A stretch of 64,000 nucleotides of DNA from Whalleya microplaca (GCA_022497155.1 MU385752.1:124001-188000); one strand, 5' to 3'. Shown: positions 46,413-60,100, counted from the first letter of the stretch. Numbers and translations are program-made. Notes: generated by a model not told the origin, from the sequence alone.

Positions 46413-48989
46413 AACTGCTTGCAGATAGCCCTGCATATGGCTGATTCACGCGGGTGCTAGGTGTAGTCACAGGTGTTACCTACAACTGTGCATCAAGTTC
46501 TCGGTGGTGCTGACTGACTATTGACAGCTAGGTAGTGAATAGATAGTGTAAGTCTAAGGGTTACGGAATAATAATGTCCTAAAAACAATATCCTAATTAT
46601 CAAGTGTGCATATAACGCCTCAAGGAGGGAGTGGAGGTGCGTTTCACTCGCTGGAAGATCCTTGCTTCCCCGCAATCAAGAGTTGGATAGCGCACGATAG
46701 TATGCTGACAGCCACCAATCACGTTAGTGTAAACTACCACATTGGGCAACTTCGGCGAAACGCCATCAGATATGTATCCATTCTACTTCGACTAGGGAGC
46801 TTTAAGGGATTCGTACCTTTAAGTACCTAGCCAGAGATGGGAGGGCTTTCAGGTAGGAATTGCGGTAGCTCACCTGGTATAGCACCGGACGCTTACAAGT
46901 AAATGATGGATGAGCATGCTATTGTTGGATGCTGGATGAAAGCCGACATAGGTATTAGCATGTTGCATCACATGATACTACACTACGCCCCCTGTAATAA
47001 TGTTCAATTCCGTGGTGGAGAGATACACGCAGGAAACGTCCGCTACAAGGCAATGTTTCAATATAAACAGGCCGCTTGAAGTATTCTGAAGCCAGAATTG
47101 TAAGGAAAATACATTTCTATAAGATCGTGCTTGATCGTCCTAGGGGTATTTAACAGACGCATAACTTCACTACAAGAGCCGCTGAATAACATTATTACAG
47201 GGGGTGCAGTGTACACCACCACATCCTATACCGCTTATCATTGGGAGGAATCTTGAATCCTGGACCCAATCAGCATGTCCATTAAGTCAAGTAATAACTT
47301 GCTTCAAGTTGACCCTATGCTGCCAATAGATGTACGTGACTAGGATATTGATCAAAACGTATCACTAGGGAAGATACTTTGACTTATATCGTAGACTTCA
47401 CTTGTTGATAGATATGTAACTGACTCCTGAAGTTCTTCCTAAACTTACCAGAGGAACTGTGAGGATCTCATTAAACTTATGCAGTGAGTCCATGAAAGAG
47501 TAAAGGGAATTGAACTTATGCAGAACCGAGATAAATTTGTAGATGTATGGCCGCTCGAGCACCCAGGTGTGCCCAAAATATGATGAAGATATACCTTATC
47601 CCTTTAGTATTAGCGCCTTAGTATCGAGAAACAGAATGTTCTAAGATATCTAGAACAACTCGTCAGTGTTCGTCCGTTGACTGAGGTTAATAATACCCTC
47701 AAAACGTATCAGATCATTTGTAACAACGAAGCATATCTTGGGCGTCAGGGCGACTTTGCACAAAATTCCTTTGGGAATTTATAGCCGCTGAAACGCTGGT
47801 AAAGGTTATCGCTTACAGTGACAGAACTAACCGTCCCCAATGCCATCTCCATCAATATTGAGACTCATCTAGAGGAAGCGAAAGCACCAGACAATAGAGG
47901 AAGGTGAAATCATGTTATAGCTTATAAAAGGCACCGAGGCTTTGCTAAAACTAAAAGGATGGTCGTTAGCAGAATTTCTATAAAGTTGGTATTTCACAGG
48001 CTTATCTAGGAACTATACGAGGTTCAATCCAGCTCTGTCCAAGATATATATAGTTGATTGAACTATACTGTGAACCTAACCAATCCCATTTTCAATTGTT
48101 TTCGCAACGGTTTCTACTCTATATTTTACTCCGTGCTCCATTGTGATGGGTGCTGCCTCACATCCCAGCTTGGGTCGGAAAAGAATAGTATAGAAAAACC
48201 ACCTAGGATCAAGTTTAGTGAGTTTGATACTCGCGGCTTTCCGAATAACCTTCTGATCGCTCTCCTCAGAAATACATGAATCTCAAGTGTATCGTGGAAA
48301 CTATACACCCAGCTTCATTGAACAGCACAATAATCCCCATTCCCTCGTTAGTGTCCTCTCAAAGTGCGCAAGGTCTTTAAAGCTTGCGCTCTTGAAATTT
48401 GCCATTCGAGCGACACGGCAGCGTATGCGGGCCCGCGGTGGTGCTAACGGGTCGTCATGATCCTTAACTTCAGACCAGTACTATAGTCGACCAGATGGCT
48501 CATAATTACGAGTCTCGCGAGTCTCAGGTCTACTGGTAGAGTTTGATCTTCAGTATATGTGATCATGTATTTGAGTCGTAGTGTTGCAGTATTAGTAGCG
48601 ATTAAAAATCACTATTAGACTAGAGTCAGGACTTGAAAACGCAGAGAACTCTGCACGAGATTGATCTTAGATATCAAGAGCCCCTGGACAATATTGAAGT
48701 TGATCTAAGCATAAGTTCCTTTCTTAGAAAACATTAAGAAACCATACTATTCTTTTACGTATACTCAAACCTTCCCCAGAGTCACCTAGACCTGATACCT
48801 ATCAAATGCAACCCATGATATGTTTATCATTCATTTCAACGATAAGATATAGTTAAAATTACACTCAGGTCGAACACTTACTTGACAAGTCACTAAAGCC
48901 TTAGCCGTATGATCGGCTCACATGGCTGCAATGAAAAGGTCAGATAGTCTTAATCCCCGGTGTAACATCCATCTGAACAATTAGTATAA
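46413..48989. other. Intergenic region
   Basis: 2.6 kb with no supported gene. A tRNA-like 5' half lies near 46870-46913 (see findings). Short ORFs at 46606-46830 and 48058-48279 have no recognisable features. The last few hundred bases are the 3' flank of the monooxygenase. Confidence 0.5.
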
Positions 48990-51037
48990 TCAATACGAGA
49001 ACGGCCGTATCTTGAACTCTGCATCATCTTCCGGACGTCCCTCGGGAGGCACATTCAAGAATTTCGATTCTAGATACCACGCCGGGTCGCCCTGGTACTC
49101 GCCATCCCCTTCCCCCTTTATGTGAGTGATGCTCCATCCGTTCCCCAGCCACCGCATCCTATTGCCCCCCGCACCCTCGTCGTCCCGCCCCTCCCACTCG
49201 TAGTCCTCCCACCTCGGCGCCCGCAGCGCCTCGAGCGCATGCATGGTGCTTCCCGGCCAGAGCCCCGTGACGCGCGCGTCGGAGCCGCTACCGCTCTTGT
49301 ACCAGCTGTGGCAGGGGTCGGTGTATACGGTGTTAGCGAAGTAGGCGCGGCAGTACTCGGCCCAGTCGCGCACGCGGGCGGGGCTGACGCTCATGCAGGC
49401 GTAGTCGTCGCGCTGCAGCTTGCGGATGCACTTGACGACGTAGTCGCCCTCGGCCTCGAGGATGATCGTCAGCGACCCGGACCCGATGGCCGAGTTCGGC
49501 CCCAGCATGAAGAACAGGTTCGGGAACCCGTCCACCGCCAGCGACAGGTACGCCTCCGGGTGCGGCGCGAACCGCGACGCCAGCGCGAGCCCGCCCCGCC
49601 CGTCGATCGCGAACGGCGGCGCGAACGACGTGTTGAACCCGGTCGCGCACACGAGCGCGTCGAGCGCGACCGAGCGCCCGGACTTCAGCGTCGCGCCGTC
49701 CGCTGTGATGCCCGTGATCGGGTCCGTGATGAAGTCCACGTTGTCCTCGACCAGCGCCTCGAGGTACCCCGGCCCCGGCGTCGAGCGGCGGCAGCCGATG
49801 CCGAACGAGGGGATCAGGAAGTCGGCGATCTCGGGCTTCTTGGCCAGCCGGTCTCGCATGGCGGTCTGGAAGGCGGCGATGGCGGAGCGCTGCATCTCGG
49901 AACCGCGCAGGGAGACGGCGTGGACCGTGTTTCCGTCGAGCTCGATGGTCTTGCGGAATTTAAAGAATTTCTCCGGGTTGTCGACGAATTCTTGCCGCTG
50001 CTCGGGAGAGACTGGACGGGGGTTCAGCTGTATGTTCACGACTATGAGACCGCTGGTGGATCGTGTACTTACATGCAAGTTGTTTCGGGTCTAACCCGAG
50101 CTGTTTCATTACCACTACGGCTGTTAATGATCGAGCCCAAACATCGAGAAAAGGGGTCTCACCATCTCCGAACGGATTCGTGATCCATGTCTTGCTTCTA
50201 ACAAAACATGACAATTGAGTCCCCTCGATTTTCTGCAGGCTGGGGACGATCTGTATAGCGCTAGAGCCATTTCCAATGACCCCGACTCGCTTGTTCTTGA
50301 AGTCATAGCTATTGGGTAGTTAGCCTTGAGGTTAAGGAATACCGATGATAGAGTACAGACTCTTCATTCCAGGATGCGGAATGCATGACTTCTCCTTGGA
50401 AGTTCTTGAAGCCCGGTATATCGGGCCAAGCGGGATCACTCAGATTGCCTCTTGCAACAATCAGTACATCGGCCTCATCTTCGAACTTCTCTCCTGTGTC
50501 CGTCCGTAGTACCGTGAGAGTCCTGTTGTTCTCTTAGCACTCATACGGTGATCCGTGAAGCAGGCAACACGCTACCATTTTTTCGTAGTCTCACTCCACC
50601 GACAGGATTCTACGTTGTGTAAGAGTTTCACAAATCTCATAACCCCGTATTTCTCTGCCGTGGCCTGCAAATACGCACATATCTCTTTTTGAGGCGCGTA
50701 GAAGGCCGACCAGTCGGGGTTCGGGTTAAACGAGTATTGATACGAGTGTGACGGAATATCGCAAGCGCATCCTAGTACGAGTCAGCCTCACCAGGTCGCG
50801 AATTAATTAAGGTTGAATAGAGATCATTTCATTACCTGGATACCTATTCACCCACCACGTGCCACCCACGGCGTCGTTCTTGTCGTAGATTCGCAGGTCG
50901 ATATTGCGTAACCTCTGGGGTATACGAATGCCCAAGTAGATCCCCGAGTAGCCAGCCCCAATGACCCGGACTTTCATAGGCCGATGGCCGTCGATAGGCG
51001 CATCTTTGAGCGTGAATGTAGACTGAGACGAGCCCAT
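48990..51037 (-). CDS. Baeyer-Villiger-type flavin monooxygenase
   Basis: Six exons (51037-50836, 50771-50576, 50522-50361, 50308-50163, 50120-50073, 50011-48990) encode 591 residues in one frame. The enzyme binds FAD and NADPH and would insert oxygen next to a ketone or hydroxylate a substrate. Motifs: FAD Rossmann GAGYSG (about 27-32), VGGTWWVNRYPG, the BVMO fingerprint F-x-G-x3-H-x3-W in FQGEVMHSASW (174-184), the NADPH Rossmann GVIGNGSSAIQI (about 200), and ATGFNTSF near the C-terminal domain. The 42 bp stretch 50121-50162 has intron ends but is a multiple of three, so it could be retained. For the next intron I used the CCAG acceptor at 50012, which yields LAFSPEQRQEF as expected for the family. 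The last exon is strikingly GC-rich compared with neighbouring DNA. The substrate cannot be told from sequence. Confidence 0.9.
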
Positions 51038-52741
51038 TTTTTGGCCAATTTTATACTTTACGAAACGAAGAGACCACGAAAACTACGCAAAGGAGAGATA
51101 TATGTCCAAGAAGCTGAGAAAACAGGGAAACGGCTTCCACCACATGTTCCCCCCCCCATGCCTTTCATGATCCTATCCGCACCGGGCACCTATCTATCGA
51201 TCCCGAACCGTCCTTAGAGCTGTTCCCCATTTCCCCGCACTAGGAGCCACCTTGGGATCCTAGTTACCCCGGCATTTAGTGCCAACTCCAGACAAGCCAC
51301 GGGGACTCCCTCGTCCCACAATGGCGGGGGAGGACACTACATGTACATACATATCATCAGAGTCGGCATGGCTGGCGATGCTTCGTCATACCTGTCGGAC
51401 AGCTGACTGATTGGCTGGGTCGGCTGCGGACATTGTCGGCTGGCAAGAAAAGTTGCAGGAGTGCCGATGCCATTACCGGGACTAACGTGAAAGCGGAATC
51501 CCCTCACATGACCGATGCTGACTGTAATCCGTTACTCATCAGCTGGGATTATCTAAGGGTAGGTTACAGGTAGATCATTTAGGTTTGCGTGCAGGGCACC
51601 TGAATCAAGGGAAGGGCATGAGCGTTTGACGTTCGAGTCAACTAAGAGCACGATTGAATGTAAAAAAAAAACAGAAAGGCAATCTGTAATTACCACTTAT
51701 ACCTGTGCTTTATATTATGTAGGTACCAAGTAGAATGCTGTAAAAGGCTTTGAGGCTCATGAAAATTAATAAATATGCCTAGCCAATCAAATGCAGGATG
51801 AGATAACAAAAACAGTAGATTGGCAGACTGACGATGAGCGAATCTTTTGCCCGAGAGAAATAAGTATACAAACTTCTGACTGCATATGTAGCAGCACTAC
51901 TGTAGGTAAATGTAGAATATCTGTCCAAAAATAGATGCTCACTATTTTATCTTTTTTTTGTTTTATTTTTATTTTCTTCTCCCTTGTTGCGGGACTATTT
52001 ATTATTATCAGCTCATTCCTCGAGGACCCTTGTAAGTGAACCATGGCCAATTGGCTCTCAGCACGGCAAACCGTGCGCCCATGCTCGACTCCAATGGAGC
52101 GTCTCTTTTTTGTCGTCGTACACGAATTGGTATGAAGGAATCCCAACGTTAGCATGACTGAGACGGTTAAAAAGTCGGGACAAGGCTAAGTCGGAGAAGT
52201 AAGTATAGAGATGACATCAAGGCTTAACTCATCCATCAGTATGGTATCAATGATGATGTATCTTCAGCATCTAATGGATACATGTAGTCTAGTTTAGTCC
52301 TTGTCACTAATTATAAGATAAGCACATGTAACTGAGGGATTGATGACGTGCATGAATGATATGTTGCAATCGTTGTCTGTCTATCTAGGTTGTCTGTCTG
52401 TTTCCAGGTTGTCTATCTATCTCTCTGTCCAATCTAAGACTCAATGCGCACCTATCACCAGATAGCTTTGTATTGGCAGTACGTGGAAAGATCAATTATG
52501 TATGAAATGCAGTGAATTTCTAGGTAGACGAGATGAGCAATTTGATATATTGTAGTGCTGCAGATTAATGAGTCCAGAGTACTACCTATGTACATAGCAG
52601 AAGAATGATGAACTTGGGATTAGCGACGTCAGTGCTGCCAGTGCTGTTATCTAGTGGTAAAAACAACCCCCACCTGCCCACTTGGTGGGTATGTAAGTAC
52701 CGAACCATATGGCGTATGTATATGTGTACTTGGTCCCCCCA

Positions 52742-52768
52742 TTCACCCTATTCACCCTATTCACCCTA
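52742..52768. repeat. 9 bp tandem repeat (TTCACCCTA)n
   Basis: Three consecutive copies of TTCACCCTA followed by a partial copy. Short, non-coding. Confidence 0.8.
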
Positions 52769-53200
52769 TCAAACCCATCACCAGCTAATAGGAAAGGAAT
52801 AAAATTACAATAGCAAAACTTGAAAATTGAAATGCCAAACGTCCACTCCACGTCCCGTCCTCCCTCCCATCCACAAATACCAGCAAATTAATTTATACAC
52901 ACACTCAAACACATAGACACACAAGTTCACGTACGGGACGTACGCACGCACATACACAACCAGAACACGCCTGCTGTGCCACATTCGTACCTATTCGTCA
53001 ATTTTCCCTTCCACTAGGTACCACCAGCCTACGTCTTTGCGCGCATATGATATACATATCAGTAGCCTATAGGTAAGTATGCGCGAATCATGTTCTATTG
53101 ATATCATCCCCAACCTAGATCCCTACAATTACCTACACGCTACCAAGTACATTCACTCCGTACCTTAGATACCATGAAGTGGCTCCCCCACGTCCTGGTA

Positions 53201-53229
53201 TCAGTCAATCAGTCAATCAGTCAATCAGT
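53201..53229. repeat. 8 bp tandem repeat (CAATCAGT)n
   Basis: More than three perfect tandem copies of an 8 bp unit (TCAGTCAA in another phase) in non-coding DNA. Confidence 0.85.
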
Positions 53230-53578
53230 CCCTATTATCAGTCAGCTCTGCGATGAACAAGTCAAGCGATCTGATATGACTACAGATTGCTGACACTTAC
53301 ATACACATAGACGCACATAATCATCGTCGACCTACTTTAGATCCTTGTCGGCTCGTCGGCTTGCTCCCGCGTCCCACTTCCCACTTCTTTTCACTATTCA
53401 CAGTACTCAAGACCCAAAGTCCGAGGCCCTGGAGTTTGTGGCCGCCGCCGACAGCAGACAGGCAGACTGACCACTTGCGGCCGCATCGCTTGACCGTCAT
53501 CAAGTACCTAAACAGCCAAGGTTACTTACATTTGACTGTCATCACATAGCACACTCTGCTACGACGTATGTATGTACT

Positions 53579-53612
<34 letters not shown>
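53579..53612. repeat. (CTT)n microsatellite
   Basis: About eleven CTT triplets with one CCT interruption, on the pyrimidine side, upstream of the kinase gene and compatible with a promoter pyrimidine tract. Confidence 0.85.
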
Positions 53613-54031
53613 GCAGCATTTCCCTTGATAAGTAACGGCTGGGTCTTTTCTCTCTAAACCCTCTAAACCCGTCTACTGGTAATGATAGGTACATACATAC
53701 ATACCTACATCCACCCTCCAAACTTCCAAGCCATCAAAACTCTCATTAGACCCTCCACCCAGCTAGCCAGCCAAGCCAGCCTTGCAATTAATTAGCCCAC
53801 TCGAGCTTATTTACCTAAGTAGCCAAGCAACAGCTCAACTTTGAACAGTGGAGTCAGGTCCGTCGTTCCACTAGGCTATCTTCAGACAAGAGGACTGGGT
53901 GCTCGGTGCTTGCTTGGTGCTTGGTACTTGGTGCTTGGTGCTTGGGGCTTGGGGCTTGGGTACCTTACGCAGTACTTTATCCTGCCTGCCAGCCAGGCCT
54001 GCTAAACCAGCAGCAAGCAAGCAACACGCAA

Positions 54032-54082
54032 TTAAAAAATAAAAATAAAAATAAAAATAAAAATAAAAATAAAAATAAAAAA
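54032..54082. repeat. (TAAAAA)n minisatellite
   Basis: About eight near-perfect copies of TAAAAA some 225 bp upstream of the kinase start codon, likely in its promoter or leader. Confidence 0.85.
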
Positions 54083-54306
54083 CAGAGGAAGGGGAACAGA
54101 AATATGGTCCCCCGGTCTTGACGCCGACACCTCCCCTAACCCCTGCAATCCTTGCTAGCTGATCCTCCCTCCTACATATCCGTTCTCTCTTCGGGTCGAG
54201 TCACCTACGTTAAACATCCAGACGTCCAAAAACGTTCCAGACTCTTATCGTTCCACACCCAAATCCTAAAAACCCACGCCGAACGAAGTCTTTCCTCAAT
54301 TCAAAT

Positions 54307-56645
54307 ATGACCAGCGGACGGTCGCAGCTCCCGTCCCGCTTCCTGTCATCAGAAGACGTCCTTGTAGATCACGACAATCGACCTGCGTCGCAAACGCAGA
54401 CCTTCCACACATCCATCCACACATTGCATACCCCGGATGTCCACGCTGCCCACGCTGCCCACGCTGCCCACGCTGCCCACGCTTTAGCTACCGCCGATGC
54501 ACTAAACCGACGCAATGTACAGGCAAATAACCTAGCACCGCCCTATCACGACGACTCCCGTCGCTCGATTCCCATCCTCAACGAATATCCGGCGACCCCG
54601 AGTCCCCCCGTCCCCCACGCTCCGCTCCAGTTCCAGTCTCACACCACCGCACCGTCTCCCCCCTTGCCACAGCACACCTCAGAGCAATCCTCTCCTCCCC
54701 GCGACGAGCCGATCTATTCGTCCTCTCCGCTAGGCAACCGCAGCAATCCGCTCTGCATCTCGACCGATGTGCCGCCCACCCGTTCGAGACGAACCGATAG
54801 CCTCACCAGTAACCCCAGCAGCTTGCCGACCTCTCGCTCGAGTCTGAGTCTGCAACGCAAGGCCTCCTCTTCGAGCCTGAAACCGGTCTCGAGGACGCCC
54901 AGCTTTAAGCAGCCTTTTTCTAGGAGCCTCGAATCGTCCGCGAGCTCAACTTATCCAAGCCCGGTGATTTCTGCTATGGGCGATGTGACACCCCTTCCCT
55001 CGCCGTTGTTAGCCCATGATTCTCCCGGTCCTTGGAAACGACTCGGTTCTCGACGAGCCTCGCGGGAAATAGCTCTGCCCGCCGTGATGCCCGACTCGGT
55101 ACTCATAACGGCCAATGGCGAATCTGTAGCCTCGGTACTAGCATCTCAATCTAAGAGAAAGGTATATGCCGGGCTTAATGCCGGCCACGCCGTAGAGCAC
55201 AGCAGCGGGAAGAACGAGCACACCCGCAATAGAAGTATCAGCGAATACATCCCGGACCCCAAGGGAATCCCCAAGCGGCAACTTACTGTCGCGGGGAAGG
55301 TGGATCAGAAGGACGTAGATGGCGCCTGTGATGGGCGCTTGCGTAGGGAACCGCACCTCTCAGAGGCACGAGGAATCACGTCCGTTCCGAAACCGCCAAC
55401 TCCCCCGCCTAGCGAGTCTTCGCAGAGCAATGACGGTTCCGGCGCCAGCTCGAAGAAGCCTCCGTGTGAGTTCTTCGAAGCCCGCGGCCGATATGACGGC
55501 AAACTCCGACGATGGCGAGCTATCAAGGAACTGGGCCAAGGGACTTTTAGTAGGGTCATGTTGGCAACGAGTCAGATAGCTGTCGACGATGACGAAACCA
55601 AGTATGCGACAAAGAATACAAAGACGACGGGATCTCGGTTCGATCGCAAGACTTTGGTGGCCATCAAAGTGTGCGAACACGGGCCTCGAGGTGGGGCTTC
55701 GGAAGATCGCATCGAGATGAGCCTCAAGCGGGAGTTGGACATCATGCAATCGATAAGCCACCCCTCGTTGGTTCATCTGAAGGCCTGGAATATAGAACCT
55801 ACACGGGCCCTGTTAGTTCTGAGTTATTGTCCGGGCGGTGATCTTTTCGAGGTTGCGACGACCCATCGCAACTCATTGACGGCGCCCTTGTTGAGACGGA
55901 TATTTGCGGAATTGGTGGGCGCCGTGAAGTACCTGCACGGTCGCCGGATCGTTCACCGGGATATCAAGCTCGAGAGTACGTTGCCACTTTGACTTCTGCT
56001 CGTTTGCGTTCGCGTTCGCGCCGCATCCTGGGCAAAGGGGTAGATTAAATAATGCACGTGTGTATGCTAACGAACGGGGCAGATGTGCTTGTCAACATCC
56101 CACCAACTGAACTCGCGGACCCCAACCAAGACTGGGCTACGTATCCCTATTCAGTGGTCACGCTCACCGACCTAGGTCTGTCACGACGCGTGGCCGATGA
56201 CGAGAAGCTAGAGACGCGCTGTGGATCCGACGACTACGCTGCGCCGGAGGTCATATTAGGGCAGCCGTACGACGGACGTGCCATTGATGCCTGGTCCCTG
56301 GGCGTCTTACTGTATGCCCTTCTTGAATCGAGACTCCCCTTTGACCCTCCGCCCGGCGCCAGCGACGCACAGAGAATGCGGAGCCGGACGAGTCACCGGA
56401 TCGCACGCGTTGAGTGGAGATGGATCCAGTACGAGGGCGAAGACGGCGACCACGAGGGCGACGAAGCGAAATTCGAGAGAGAGGGCCTTAAGGGGGCCAT
56501 GGAGATTACCGAGGGTCTGCTGAAGCGTGCCAGGAGTCGCTGGCCCATGCCTCAGGTCGAAGAGCACGAATGGGCCAAAGGCGGCATACAGCTTAAGGAC
56601 GGCATAAAATTCAGAGAAGAAAAGGAGGGCGAGGAGGTCTTATGA
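54307..56645 (+). CDS. Serine/threonine protein kinase with long disordered N-terminus
   Basis: Two exons (54307-55975 and 56083-56645) with a 107 bp intron encode 743 residues. The intron falls inside the catalytic loop, and splicing restores HRDIKLEN. The first ~395 residues are Ser and Pro rich and probably disordered, with a HAA tandem repeat (about residues 45-60) encoded by a perfect 9 bp repeat. The kinase domain starts near 400: glycine loop GQGTFSRV (410-417), Lys454 in VAIKV, HRD (550-552), TDLGLSRR in place of the usual DFG, GSDDYAAPEVILG and DAWSLGVLLYALLESRLPFD. All residues needed for catalysis are present, so phosphotransfer to Ser/Thr is expected. DLG and GSDDYAAPE occur in a conserved fungal kinase group that I believe includes yeast YPL150W, but that assignment is from memory. 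The C-terminus after the domain is short, acidic and Lys-rich. Confidence 0.9.
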
Positions 56646-57075
56646 CGACGTTGGTGGTGAGACTAACTACATAGCCTATCAACTCTCCTAAACTGGACGA
56701 CCACTCGGAATCGCCCTTCGATGCAGTATACAACAATTCCTTCCTAACTACCTAGAGCGACACCAGTACGCGATACAATTCATAGGGGCATGGATCCAAC
56801 TGAAGGATTCAAACAGAGGTTCCCCTAATAATCACCCACGGGCCTAGCAGAGATAGCCGAGGCCCTCACATAAGTCTACGCGATTCAAGACTTTTCTTTT
56901 TTTCAGATCGATCCGGTTCAAGAAAAAGGGGGAGGGTGGATCCAAAAGACTAAACCGTTCAACTTCAGACTGAGCGCGTGTGTGTATGTATGTATTAGGG
57001 AGAGAGGATTCATTGTTGCGCGAGGATGCGTGCTTGCTTTCATAGAGGGCGGTTGTTTTTTCTATCCTGTTGTTC

Positions 57076-57118
<43 letters not shown>

Positions 57119-60100
57119 CTTCTTCATGATCATGATTGATTGGTGCGGTGTGCGGTGCGGTGTAGTGCGGAACAACAGTGTGGTTAAACCTGTGTGGTGG
57201 GGGAGAAGGGAGGGGGTGGTTTTACTACCTACTGCTTTCTTGCTTGCTTGCTCCCGGGGGCTGATAATTCTCTTATAAGCGCCAGAGGGAGACAAAGACA
57301 AAGAGAAAAGGGGGAAAGAGAGACATAGATATTCTACTGCGCGTGCAACGGGAATACACATACAACTTGTACGTAAGGAAATCATCTCAAACCTGAATTG
57401 GAAGGACGGGTGAGTGGGTGACTGCCGTCCTGTCTGTGATGGCGGTCGGTAGGTCTTTTTCTGGGATTGCACGCTGCGGCTATAAATATTATATTTATTA
57501 TTTAATATTATTACTATCACTATTATAACTATTACTATTTTGTCCTGGGGTTGCTGTTGTTGATGATGTCTTTGTATGTGTATGTGGTGGGTAAATGTGC
57601 TTTCCTTGTTGGAGGAAAGAAAGGGGTGTAGTGGGCTGGAGAATAGGGGTTGGTTAGTTTAGAAGAATGCTTTCTGAGTGGCTTGCTGAGGATTTTTGGT
57701 TGGTAAAATGGGTGGTTGAGGACGTGCGGGTGCTCTTGAGAGTAGATGAGATGGATTGGAAGGGAGATAGAAAGGGGTTGGGTATGTGCAGTATGCATTA
57801 GTTGAAGAGACGAGGTGATAGAACGGAGCGGTATAGGCGATGCCTATTAGGTGTATATATAGTACAGACCCTATAACAATGTTGCCATTCATATCTAGCA
57901 GGGGGCGGTTATGCATTGAACTGGGAAACGTGGGATACAGTTGGTCATCTTATAAAAAAAGAAGTAGCTGTCTGTTACAACTACGCCTGTCGCGGCAATA
58001 TGTCCTACTGGTGAAGTTCGAATTTAATTTAAGGACAGGAGTATACGTGTTGTTTTCATACCAAAGCTAATGTCACCACCTTGATGAAGTCTAACCCGCC
58101 TTTGGATAGGACGGTAGTTAAGAGGGTAGGGGAATATCACACGACCATGCATACCAAGGGGTTCTGAACTTTTGCAGTCTGGAGAGCCGTATTTGTTATA
58201 CCCGTTACATACTTATCGTTGGCTGCTGTTTGAGTGCCAGTGTCTTGAAATCAATAGATTTGGAGACAAGGCCTGTTACGGTTTACCTATGTAGCAATTT
58301 ATTATTGCTAACAATCACAGAGAGATGAGGAACCTATCTCGAATAACCACAAGCAGAGAAGAGGTTATTAGGGCCTCTGAACTGTGCAGTAATCACCTTT
58401 TAGGGAAAATTGACGGTAGTAGAGATTCCCCAAACGTATATAACGTAGGTAGGTGGTACTGCCTCGGTAAACCATAACGGTCTTCGAGACGTCATTTTAA
58501 CCACAGCGGCATAGGCTACTGTACTGGCATGAGGTTTGGAAATCCTAAGATACTAAAGTCTAGTTAGATGTAGCATAACCAAAGATCTATCCGAAGCATA
58601 TATATTATATTGCCTGTGGCTTGTCATTTCATAGGTAGCAGACACCGTATCGGCTGAGACTTAGGGAGTGTGGAACCAGATGGGAAGGATTTGCTTATCT
58701 GTGAGATGCACACACACACAAATATATATATATATATATATGGTGGAGCCATAGTAGGCTGGCTACGTAATACATGATGCATTTTGATACACTCTATGAA
58801 CTGTTGGTAGGACGAGGGAAAGGGGTGAGCAAAGGGAGGGGAATTGACCTATCAATTTTCTAAGAGTTGTGCAGAGAGGAGATGAAAGAATAAGCGCCTC
58901 TTTGAGTGATCAAATGTGCATTCTATTGTTCTCCTCTAATATGACTGTAAAATAGCCATATATATATTAACGAATATGATATTTAAAAGCATAAATGTGG
59001 AAGCGCAATTGACGTGTTGCGTCGAAAGACTGTTCCACATTCAGATGCGATGCCAGCTTCAGGAGAGGTTGGGCTAGTTACGGAGTGTCTAGCGTCAAAT
59101 CCCCTATCCATTATATGTCTATGTAGAGTATAAGACGATCATCCTCATTTTCCCCAAGGTAACTAATAGCTAATATTGGGTTGCTTCTAGGTGCTGACTG
59201 TGTAGAATACAAAGCAAGACTATAATTCCACTACGTACAATATCAATGCCTGCATACTTCGCTCCCTTGATTCTTGCATTCAAGCAAGCAAGAGCACATA
59301 TATCCCAAGAACTCGTAAGTTCCCTGATCCAAGCCGGAACTATAGTCGGGTTGTGTCACACGGCGATTGGAGCCAAGACCTGTTGGAAGCTATACGAGAT
59401 GCAGGAATGCTGCACGAGTACATATATTGGGTGCTGTTAGATATTATTCGATACTGTTGGAATGTATGACTGCCTAACAAAAGATATAATCACCAGATGG
59501 CGGCTACGTCGGCAACAGACTAGATACGTACCAGGAATACGTACCGCGACAGTAGGTCTATAAAGACCTGACGCCGAACCTCAGACTCAGATTGAAACTT
59601 AGAACAACAAGCACCCTCAGAGGGCCTAGCGAATTATTGGTGAATTGATATATTTCCAAGCCCTGAATTACAGCCCTTGTCACAGGTTGGGTTGCGTAAT
59701 CACAACTGAGACTTCCGCAAGAAGCAACGAGGCCCTCCACTCATTCATCCAGATGCCCAATGCATTCAACCATATTTCAATACATGCTTCAGCATGGGCT
59801 GGTATTGCCAACAGCATCGGCTTGATTTGGTATCCTTTGAATGCTGTACTTGACTAGTACTTAGATGCTCTTGTGCCCTGAAGTCAATATTGCACAGATG
59901 AGGATTGTGTCGGAATCAGGACGACTGACTAGGGCCGGCCTCGTCGCCATACCCGACAAGCGCAAGGGGAATGCCCTACGACCAAATACTGGGAAACCAT
60001 GAATTCAGGGAATGCTACGAATGGCCTGACGCCACTCAATTGATGCCAAATACTGGAACAGAATGGATCTACTACGCGAAACTTTGTTGATGATTTTCGA

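Larger units (their letters stand above)
51038..54306. other. Intergenic with many simple repeats; leader of the kinase gene
   Basis: 3.3 kb without a supported gene. It holds a 9 bp TTCACCCTA repeat (about 52742-52768), an 8 bp CAATCAGT repeat (53201-53229), a TTC run (53579-53612), TGCTTGG-type repeats (53898-53960) and a TAAAAA run (about 54032-54082). The pyrimidine-rich and A-rich tracts just upstream of 54307 are what a long fungal 5' leader and promoter look like. No protein-like frame of any length is present. Confidence 0.55.

Noticed and set aside
49122..50183. 353-codon plus-strand ORF opposite the monooxygenase
   Set aside because: Arg, Val and Pro-rich product of antisense reading through a GC-rich exon; the minus-strand product has clear BVMO motifs.
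22265..51037. A complete secondary-metabolite gene cluster
   Set aside because: P450 stubs, transporters and a BVMO are present, but there is no polyketide synthase, NRPS or terpene cyclase and no pathway regulator, and intergenic gaps are large.
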